Assembly: GCA_016722445.1 (NCBI GenBank)
Contig: JADKIZ010000019.1
Span: forward strand, 37,233 to 101,232
Reading direction: 5' to 3'
From: Flavobacteriales bacterium
GTDB taxonomy: Bacteria > Bacteroidota > Bacteroidia > Flavobacteriales_D > Sanyastnellaceae
Length of the DNA: 64,000 bases
Part shown: positions 57,016-64,000 of the stretch, piece by piece
Position numbering within the stretch: position 1 is the stretch's first letter
Layout: each line of letters starts with the position of its first letter
The notes under the pieces: model-generated
Seen by the model: only the letters and a program-made list of their open reading frames with translations
Databases searched by the model: none
What the model was told of the DNA's origin: nothing
Program-made: the position numbers and the translations under genes

Positions 57016-57077
57016 TTCGTCCTGGGCTCATCCCGGTTTAACCGTTCTTGAGATTTGTTTTGGAAACTTCACGCTAG

Positions 57078-59441
57078 CCGGGTGGATTTATCTATCTCGC
57101 ATTTGGTTATGTGCACGCCCAGGATCGTTTGTTTCAAATGGAAATGTTGCGTAGGGCTGGTAGTGGTCGACTTGCAGAAATCATCGGTCGACCAGTATTG
57201 AAAGTGGATAAAATGTTCCGTACCATCGGTCTCGACGAATATGCCAAAGAATCTGCAAATCGCCTCGAAGAGAAAAAAGGAACTGCGATGTATGAAGATA
57301 TCGCTGCTTATCTCGAAGGCATCAATCAGTTTGTAGAACATGGCGACACACCTCCTGAGTTTTCCATTATTGGTATTGAAAAAACGCCTTTCACCACTTA
57401 CGACTTGTTCTGCATTACTGGTGCGATGTCATTCAGTTTTTCTCAAGCTCAGAAAACAGACCCCATCATTGGTTTTATTTCAGAACAGTATGGTAAAGAG
57501 TATCTCTCCGATATGGGTTTATGGCATGGCTCGCATGAAACATCTATCCGAACTTTTGATTCAAGAAAAAAGGACAAAGAAATTGAAGCTGCTCCAGTCG
57601 ATTCTGTTGATGCAATCGAAAAAGAAGAACCAGCCGGTTTTACAAGCATACATCAGACTACATTGAATCTGGCAAGTCTGGTTGCCGAAATTGAATCCCT
57701 CCTACCCGTTTCTCCATTAGAAGGAAGTAATTCCTGGGTCGTGTCGGGTAGTCGCACCGAAAGCAACAAAGTGCTTTTCTGCAATGACACCCACATTGGT
57801 TATCTCTTACCTCAAACGTGGTATGAAGCTCATCTTGTCGCTCCCGATTTTGAAATGTATGGTCACCACATGGCTGGAGTACCTTTCGCATTGGTTGGAA
57901 GAAATCGCGATCTTTCATGGGGACTTACCATGTTACTGAATGACGACATGGATTTTTATGCTGAAAAAAACAATCCATCCAATCCTGAACAATACATGTA
58001 TCGCGGTGCTGCCAAAGACTATGAAAAGATATCTTATCAGATAAAAATCAAAGGCGAAGCAGACACCACCATTGTCGTAAGACAAACCGTTCATGGGCCT
58101 GTTATCAATGATGCTTTTGAAGGAATGCCACAGGATCAACCCCTTTCTATGTGGTGGGTTTACACCAAACTTCCCAACCGTACAATGGACGCTTTATATG
58201 GAATGAACAATTCCACAGGATTTTCAGAGTTTGAAAAAAACCTAAGCCTCATTCATGCCCCTGGTTTAAATGTCAATTATGGTGATGCCCGTGGTAATGT
58301 GGCATGGTGGGCTTGTGCGAAATTGGCGAAAAGAAATAAAAACACCAACTCCTGGACAATCCTCGATGGTGAATCAGGCCGTGACGATATACAAGGTTAT
58401 TATTCTTTCGATCAAAACCCACATTGCATCAATCCTCCATGGGGCTATATCCACAGTGCCAATGAATGGCCTGCAGCGATGGACACGATGACTGAGCATC
58501 ATTGGGAAAATACTTATGATAGTCTTACTGGCGAAATACCCACAGAAGCATTCTACTGGTATCCGGGATATTACAAACCACAGTATCGGTCTGATAGAAT
58601 CAGAAAAACTGCTCGATTCAAAAAAGGATTGGAATTTGACCAATATGCAGGAATTGATGAATGATCACATCAACGATGCAGATAGCGCATTGATGGAATT
58701 TTGGTTAGAGGAATTGAGTAAAAATTCCAATTTCTCTTACGATGGTGAGTATGGCGCATACAATCAACTATTCTCTTGGGATGGCAGTTATACACCAGAT
58801 GCATCAAGTCCTACACTGTTCAATAAGATGCTCTATCATTTTCTCCATGAGGCAATGTCTGATGAATTAGGAGAAGAACGTTTCCGTTGTTTCTGCAGAC
58901 ACATCAAGTACAGAGAACTCAGATGGAGCTCATGCGTCATAAAAATTCTCCATGGTGGAATAATGTCCAAACCAAAGAAATGGAGCGGATGAATGACATC
59001 ATTTTCATCGCATACGAGAAATCAATCAGGGATCTCAAAGAACAATTCGGAAGCAATCCTAAATCATGGCGCTGGGGCAAAGCAGCTACCCTCGAATTGA
59101 AACATCCTTTGGGTGAAGTGGCCTTGTTCCGTCCTCTTTTCAATGTTGGTCCAAATCCGGTTTATGGTGGAAATGAAACCATCGAACAAGCAGGATTTTA
59201 TTTGGATAGCACCGGTCAGTACAAAGTTCATTTTGGTTCACAAATGAGAATCATTGTAGATTTTGCACATGTGGACAGCGCTCTGAATATCACTCCCTGC
59301 GGGCAAAGCGGTCATATCATGAGTAAACATTACGGTGATCAGGCCGTGAGCTATCGCAATTTGAAATTCAGAAACATGACCATGGATCGCAAAAAAATTG
59401 AACAATTCGAACATCTCATTTTAACTCCTTTAACGAAATGA
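57078..59441 (+). CDS. Penicillin acylase (S45) family protein, 5' truncated and frameshifted
   Basis: The recognisable part begins at LAFGYVHAQDRLFQMEMLRR, which in intact family members lies about 75 residues after the start. No signal peptide or N-terminus fits into the 60 bases between the preceding stop and this point, and a stop at 57075 closes the frame: the 5' end is missing. SPLEGSNSWVVSGSR (near 57717) contains the autocatalytic G-S-N-x-W site that yields the Ser nucleophile of the beta subunit. Frame breaks near 58640 (after GLEFDQYAGIDE) and 58900 interrupt the C-terminal part, which ends HLILTPLTK. These enzymes deacylate N-acyl amino compounds in the periplasm. The next gene overlaps the stop by 4 bases (ATGA). 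Confidence 0.88.
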
Positions 59442-60904
59442 AAATCTTTACACTCTTTCTGGCATCGCTCGTCTTTACCACCATTCATGCGCAGACCGTT
59501 CCGAATGCCGGATTTGAAGACTGGCAAGACATGCCGGCATGGTCAGATCCAGTTCCTTTCAATACCATGAATCAAATGTCCTGGTCCTATTTCCATATTT
59601 CAGGTGTTTCTCCGAGCATTCTATCCCATGGTGGATCTTTTGCTGCATTTTTCCAAACACCGGAAGATACCTTTGGTGAATACGTGTCGGCGATTTATCA
59701 TGGTGTGCCCGGTACTACTGGTTTTACGGAAAGTATTCCATTCAGTGGCAGGCCGGATTCACTCGTTTTTTGGGCGAATCACGATATTGCTGCTGGTGAT
59801 TATGCTACCATTGTGATCACTTTCTATTTGGGTACAACCCTCATAGGTAGTTCACAGACCAATCTCACAGGATTAAGCAATGGTTATGAAAGATTCTCCT
59901 CTCCCATCGGTTGGATCACCAGCGATTTTCCTGATGGAATGGGGTTTGCCGCTTTGCCGACTTCTCCGGTTAGTCCAAATGCTTCCTCCATTCTTTACTT
60001 GGATGATGTGGAAGTTATTTACAATGATCTCATGGGTGATCCATTTCCCGGTGGCGATTTTGAATTGTGGAATGAAGTCTCGTTTCATGAACCTGACCAA
60101 TGGACATCATCCAATTCCGTGAACCATCCTTATACAGGTGTAGAAGAAGATCCCGATGGATATGTTGGCAAATGTGTAAAAATCACCACGCAACAAGAAA
60201 CACTGTACCCCGAAAATCACGACTCATTTATCGTTCTCAGAAATATTTATTCATTGGAATGTGGAGCCGGCACATTGGAATTGGGAAATAGCTCAATTCC
60301 CAATCAAATCAATGGTTACTACAAATACATCTACACGAAAAACGGAATTGATTCTGCCACCGTTTATTTAGGCTACGAATATTACAATCCTGAAACCGAT
60401 GATTGTGAAATGCCCGTTGAGTATACTTGGTATCTCCCGCCTGCTGAAGAATGGACACCTTTTTCATTCACGCTGCCTGAAGAAGCAAATGCATTTCTCT
60501 GTGGAATGGGCGATGAATATTACTTGACCATTGGTTTCATTTCCACACAACTTGATATCGATGGAGCGGTATTGCCTGACGCGCCAATCGGCTCAATGTT
60601 TTACCTGGATGAAATTACAGTGAGTGGCGAAATTTGCACGAACGTGGATGAACTTGCCAGCACTACAATTTCTGTATATCCAAATCCGACCAGTGATTAT
60701 CTCCATATCCAGTCAGTTTCAGAAAAAATCACCTCCTATGAGATTTTTGATGTAAACGGCAGGTTATTGATCAATGGCGGTAAACTTCAATCGAATGATA
60801 GAATAGATGTTCAACAATTACCTATTGGTGTGTATTCCATGCGCACCACTTTCGAAAGTGGTCAACATGCTATATCAAGATTTACGGTGATTTTGGAGGA
60901 ATGA
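59438..60904 (+). CDS. Secreted protein with type A T9SS sorting domain
   Basis: 488 residues. Signal peptide MKIFTLFLASLVFTTIHAQ, then a beta-sandwich PNAGFEDWQDMPAWSDPVPF with GRPDSLVFWANHDIAAGDYA and a second similar domain starting FPGGDFELWNEVSFHEPDQW with YLDEITVSG; these look like PCMD-type carbohydrate-binding-like domains (DUF/PCMD). The end VYPNPTSDYLHIQSV, YEIFDVNGRLLINGG and IGVYSMRTTF is the type A sorting signal. ATGA overlap with the penicillin acylase gene suggests one transcript. A terminator follows at 60980. Confidence 0.85.
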   Translation: MKIFTLFLASLVFTTIHAQTVPNAGFEDWQDMPAWSDPVPFNTMNQMSWSYFHISGVSPSILSHGGSFAAFFQTPEDTFGEYVSAIYHGVPGTTGFTESIPFSGRPDSLVFWANHDIAAGDYATIVITFYLGTTLIGSSQTNLTGLSNGYERFSSPIGWITSDFPDGMGFAALPTSPVSPNASSILYLDDVEVIYNDLMGDPFPGGDFELWNEVSFHEPDQWTSSNSVNHPYTGVEEDPDGYVGKCVKITTQQETLYPENHDSFIVLRNIYSLECGAGTLELGNSSIPNQINGYYKYIYTKNGIDSATVYLGYEYYNPETDDCEMPVEYTWYLPPAEEWTPFSFTLPEEANAFLCGMGDEYYLTIGFISTQLDIDGAVLPDAPIGSMFYLDEITVSGEICTNVDELASTTISVYPNPTSDYLHIQSVSEKITSYEIFDVNGRLLINGGKLQSNDRIDVQQLPIGVYSMRTTFESGQHAISRFTVILEE

Positions 60905-60979
60905 TTTTGACAGACAAGCGTTCGAATATTTTATTCAAGTGATAACTTTGATGGTATCACTGCCTCGTGATCCGTGTTA

Positions 60980-61003
60980 AAAAGTTCATTTGGGTGAACT
61001 TTT
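60980..61003 (+). terminator. Rho-independent terminator
   Basis: AAAAGTTCA-TTTGGG-TGAACTTTT: 9-base perfect stem with 6-base loop, 76 bases after the T9SS cargo stop and before the DUF1761 gene. A TAnnTTTG promoter-like word (TAACTTTG, 60943-60950) lies just before it. Confidence 0.65.
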
Positions 61004-61049
61004 CTGATGAAGTTTCATACGTTTGTTCAATCACCAAAATTCTACATCT

Positions 61050-61463
61050 ATGTTTTCAGAAACAAATTGGCTTGCAGTTTTTGTAACCGCACTAACATCA
61101 ATGATTGTCGGTTTTATCTGGTATAATCCTAAAGTGTTTGGCACTGCTTGGATGAAAGCCACAGGCTTGACGATGGATGATTCTAAAAAATCAAACATGG
61201 GTTTGATCTTTTCTTTGTCCTATGTGTGTTCGGTTGTTGTCTGCGCATTTCTCTCCACATGGGTGCATCCCGATGACCACCTCTCTCCTTTCATGCATGG
61301 TGCTTTTCACGGAATGATGTTGAGTGTTTTTATCGCTGTTCCTTTCGTCATTCAGAATGCATTGTATGAAACAAGAGGATGGAAATACGCATTGATCAAT
61401 GCCAGCTATACCGTTGTGACAACTTCCATCGAAGGCGGAATTCTTTTTAGCTGGCCGTCCTGA
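61050..61463 (+). CDS. DUF1761 membrane protein
   Basis: 137 residues from the ATG at 61050 (a TTG frame start at 61023 is less likely). NWLAVFVTALTSMIVGFIWY followed by PKVFGTAWMKATGLT is the DUF1761 N-terminal pattern (G-x-x-W-Y-x-P-x-x-F-G), then helices with LSYVCSVVVCAFLSTW, FHGMMLSVFIAVPFVIQNAL and a final helix. Small four-helix inner-membrane protein; role unknown. It converges with the DUF4625 gene downstream (30 bases). Confidence 0.88.
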   Translation: MFSETNWLAVFVTALTSMIVGFIWYNPKVFGTAWMKATGLTMDDSKKSNMGLIFSLSYVCSVVVCAFLSTWVHPDDHLSPFMHGAFHGMMLSVFIAVPFVIQNALYETRGWKYALINASYTVVTTSIEGGILFSWPS

Positions 61464-61492
61464 TCTAATTGTTGATTGCCGACACGCGATTC

Positions 61493-62270
61493 TCAATCTA
61501 CGTGAATCGTTGCCCTCACTTTGGTGGTGAATCCAAGTTTGTCTGTCGCTTCGATGTCATAATAATACGTGCCTACTTCTGTCAAAGCAGGCTCAGTAAA
61601 TGATGATAAATCGAAGAACACTTCAGTCAAATCCATATGTTCTTCTAACCAAACCTGGGTTGATCCTCTGTACATCACTGCCGTGATATTTTCCAAAGTA
61701 TCCGCGTCGAGCGCTATACCTTCAATACTTACAATCGAATCCAAGGCGCAGTGGATAATGCCTTCATCGGAAACAGTTGGGTTAGTAGCGCTGATGGAAA
61801 CAGAAGGATTGAAGGTATTGATGATGTGAACCGTTTCTTCTATTGTAGCCAAATTGCCAGCTTCATCCAGAACAGAAACTTCAAGATTCCAACCACCACT
61901 TACATCCGATGGAATATCAAACTGAAATGTTTTCAGAAATTCAGTACCCTGATATTGGCTACGTGACAGTATCCCAAGTTCCTTGATTGTAATCATTAAA
62001 AACATGTTCTGAACCGGAGTGATCATGTTGATGTAGTCCGCTTGCTGTGCTGAATTTGATCATGATCTGGGACAGTGCACGATCATCCTTCATTGAAATG
62101 GTCATGGTATTGGTAGCACCTGCATTGGTCATCAACTCATTCAAATTGGTTTCGTTGATGGTAATCGCTGTGATTTCCGGTTTGTGTTCATCAAACTTTT
62201 TACAACCGGAAATAGTGGCGATGGTCAGCGCCCCAATCACAGCAACGTAGATATAGATCTGATTGCGCAT
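61493..62270 (-). CDS. DUF4625 lipoprotein, frameshifted, with His-rich loop
   Basis: From the Met at 62270 the lipobox ISGC follows a hydrophobic stretch (IYIYVAVIGALTIATISGC). Two DUF4625-type Ig-like domains are read: the first ends with GLHQHDHSGSEHVFNDYNQG, a His-rich loop; a one-base break near 61970 leads to LKTFQFDIPSDVSGGWNLEV and the second with SVSISATNPTVSDEGIIHCAL and TEVGTYYYDIEATDKLGF. The end is TTKVRATIHVD. Periplasmic or surface lipoprotein. It is paralogous to the adjacent gene upstream on the same strand (62276), with 5 bases between. Confidence 0.82.
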
Positions 62271-62275
62271 ACCGT

Positions 62276-63049
62276 TTACTGTACTACAACTTTGGCATCC
62301 CACATGGCTTTGAAGCCGAGCGAATCCTGTGCTTCCACAATGATGCGATAATTGCCATTCCCTGTCGTATTAAAACTGGCCGTTCCAAAAGCCATGGTGT
62401 GTCCGTCGCCGGAAATCGGAATATCCAGGGTGTCACTTGAAACACCTGCGTAATTTGCCATTCTCACAAAAAGTTTGCTTAAGCCATCAACATCTGACGC
62501 CAAACCGTCGATCTCCAGTGAATTTCCGGAGGACAGGAAAATCGTATTCGTGGCATCGTATACCGGATTTGTATTTGCACTGATTTGTGGCAAATTGGAG
62601 TTCTCAACAGTCAACAAGACACAATATGTTTTGGAAACAAGTCCGATGTCATCAAGAACAGATAAGAGGATGTGCCAATTGCCAGCTACAGAATCCGGTA
62701 TCTGCAATTCCCATTGTTGGTGATGGCTTGTTCCAGAAATATTGAGTACTTCGCTTTTGGCCCAATATCTATTGTTGAGCCTTGGCTCGCCTCCCTGATG
62801 GCCGTCACCTTCATGAACATGACCATCTTCAGAAGGATGAAGATTGATCTGAATTTGGTTCAATGCTGTATTATCCGAAACATGTACATCCAGCAAAACG
62901 GTTTGTCCAGCTTGACGAATGGCACTGGTAACGGAAGCACCATCTATCGTAACGGACTCAATCACTGGACTTTTCACATCAACTTGATCCTGATCCCGAC
63001 AAGCAAAAAGCGAGATCATGGCAAGTACAGACCACATCATTTTTTTCAT
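62276..63049 (-). CDS. DUF4625 lipoprotein, with His-rich loop
   Basis: 257 residues from the Met at 63049 (MKKMMWSVLAMISLFAC, lipobox FAC). Same two-domain plan as its neighbour: SPVIESVTIDGASVTSAIRQ, then LNQIQINLHPSEDGHVHEGD with H-x-H-x6-H (HVHEGDGH), then DSVAGNWHILLSVLDDIGLV and a second Ig-like domain closing GFKAMWDAKVVVQ. The His pairs in both paralogues occur at the same place of domain 1, so metal binding is a reasonable guess. Its start region is divergent from the DPP-IV-like gene at 63214, sharing the 165-base intergenic region. Confidence 0.85.
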   Translation of the reverse strand: MKKMMWSVLAMISLFACRDQDQVDVKSPVIESVTIDGASVTSAIRQAGQTVLLDVHVSDNTALNQIQINLHPSEDGHVHEGDGHQGGEPRLNNRYWAKSEVLNISGTSHHQQWELQIPDSVAGNWHILLSVLDDIGLVSKTYCVLLTVENSNLPQISANTNPVYDATNTIFLSSGNSLEIDGLASDVDGLSKLFVRMANYAGVSSDTLDIPISGDGHTMAFGTASFNTTGNGNYRIIVEAQDSLGFKAMWDAKVVVQ

Positions 63050-63213
63050 AAGTGCAAATTTGCACAATGATTGCCAAAGGGAATGGCTAAAATTGCTTTT
63101 ACCCTGAATAATGACCATTTGTGTATTCAATCCAAGCAGAAATGACAAAAGACCTAATTTCACAGATATGGATTTCAAGCTACCTTTCTATTTTTAGCCC
63201 TCCAAATCAAATA

Positions 63214-64000
63214 ATGAAAAAACACATTCTCCTCGCATTCCTTTTCGGAATGTCCATTGCGGTTCCTTTCGCACAAAAAAAGCTCACCATTGAAGAAGCC
63301 GTTATGGGCCAATTCAGACAATTCGCTCCACAGACCATTCAACAATTGAATTGGATGGGTAAAGTGATACCTACAGTTTTGTGAGAAATGACAGTGTTTT
63401 CTTCGGAAAAGTCAAGGAAAAGGCGTCACTTCATTGCTCACAACCTTCAATGACATGAAGTCTTGGAAAGGTGGTGACGTTTTGAAAACCATGCCGACTT
63501 TGCATTGGATCTCACTTGAAAAATTCTCTTTTGATGATGGCACCGCTGTATTTGAAGGCGACCTGAAATCTCAAACAATCACCAAAGTTTGTGCGTATCC
63601 GTCCGATGCTGCCAATCAGGATCACCATGAAGGCACACACAATATGGCGTTCACCAGAGGAAACAACCTCTTCGTACTTATCAATGGTGTGGAAAAAGCG
63701 GTAACCAATAACACAACCGATATCGTGGAGCGGCCAAAGTATTTCACGCAATGAATATGGGATCGAAAAGGAATTTTCTGGAGTCCTGATGGATCTAAAC
63801 TGGCCTTTTACCAGAAAGATGAAAGCAATGTGACGAACTATCCTCTCATCGATTACAAAGTGGTTCCTGCCGCTGTGAAGAATATCAAATACCCTATGGC
63901 AGGTGGAAAAAGTGAAATTGTTAGCGTTGGTGTTTATGATATCAATACGGGAAAAACAACATTCCTCCAACTCAACAATGGCAAAGCGGATGACCAGTTT
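63214..64000 (+). CDS. S9 family (DPP-IV-like) peptidase, N-terminal part, frameshifted, 3' end outside window
   Basis: Signal peptide MKKHILLAFLFGMSIAVPFA, then LTIEEAVMGQFRQFAPQTIQ, the conserved start of Bacteroidota dipeptidyl-peptidase IV homologues. Frame breaks lie near 63380 and 63755. Afterwards come MPTLHWISLEKFSFDDG, NMAFTRGNNLFVLING and GIFWSPDGSKLAFYQKDESN, the hallmark of the DPP-IV beta-propeller domain, and VKNIKYPMAGGKSEIVSVG near 63875. The catalytic alpha/beta-hydrolase part lies beyond the window. It cleaves dipeptides after Pro or Ala from peptides in the periplasm. Confidence 0.88.

Noticed and set aside
1..64000. tRNA, rRNA, tmRNA genes and known riboswitches
   Set aside because: No cloverleaf with the conserved GTTCGANNC arm, no rRNA-like stretch and no recognisable riboswitch core was found by eye; the guanidine exporter gene also lacks a visible guanidine riboswitch.

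Overview
The window looks like a chromosome segment of a free-living Bacteroidota bacterium. The evidence is type IX secretion cargo with both kinds of C-terminal sorting signal (type A ends at 40129 and 60904, gliding/type B end near 36465), SprB-like repeats, DUF4249, DUF3078, DUF5683 and DUF4625 lipoproteins or envelope proteins, and the Bacteroidota gene order parA-parB-DUF5683-dapB-lepB at 4274-9119. No rRNA or tRNA genes and no CRISPR array were found.

Many genes that are clearly one protein by family are broken into two to four reading frames (parA, parB, dapB, lepB, M16 peptidase, DUF3078, the retropepsin-like gene, the CBM48-repeat gene, uvrA, penicillin acylase and others). Where I could compare with the family, the break is a one-base loss in a homopolymer (uvrA Walker A, parA near 4509). 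I therefore treat most breaks as consensus errors of the assembly and annotate the genes across them.

Layout: 1-3206 holds the end of a TonB receptor, its DUF4249 lipoprotein, a flavin reductase and a toxin-antitoxin remnant whose toxin has lost its middle. 3360-3545 has DnaA-box-like sequences next to an MBL hydrolase and parAB, a candidate origin region. 4274-10519 is the conserved segregation / lysine biosynthesis / signal peptidase block plus an M16 protease. 10520-16960 mixes frameshifted genes with repeat-rich noncoding DNA: a terminator, a covarying hairpin in two copies, a miniature inverted-repeat element, and a second 170-180-base inverted-repeat element in two copies. 16962-22651 carries a GH18 glycosidase, DUF4180, two beta-propeller lipoproteins, a Gdx/SugE exporter and DUF523.

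22683-31703 is an AT-richer accessory region. A three-gene segment (including a stand-alone Cas2-like protein) sits between two attC-like imperfect palindromes. Next comes a 1685-residue STAND NTPase with an N-terminal nuclease-like domain, which resembles Avs antiviral proteins, and then a divergent pair of coiled-coil proteins, one with a helix-turn-helix.

The most unusual feature is a repeat element with recognisable ends. At 31680-35545 it holds eight tandem units of about 414 bases, each with two oppositely oriented hairpin modules. Shorter versions with the same ends lie at 40706-41195 (inverted) and 47800-48622, and an end-only copy lies at 10547-10805. The left end always follows directly after a stop codon in the same orientation, and both ends are built of 7-base AT-rich repeats. 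I do not know this element as a described system.

35540-64000 is mostly ordinary genome: T9SS cargo, an outer-membrane D15-like protein, acyltransferase, TonB receptor, a sulfur operon (persulfide dioxygenase-rhodanese) with a Crp/Fnr-like site, uvrA, sirtuin, cmk, a potassium channel, a GH3/beta-lactamase-fold fusion, a 5'-truncated penicillin acylase, two DUF4625 lipoproteins and the start of a DPP-IV-like peptidase.
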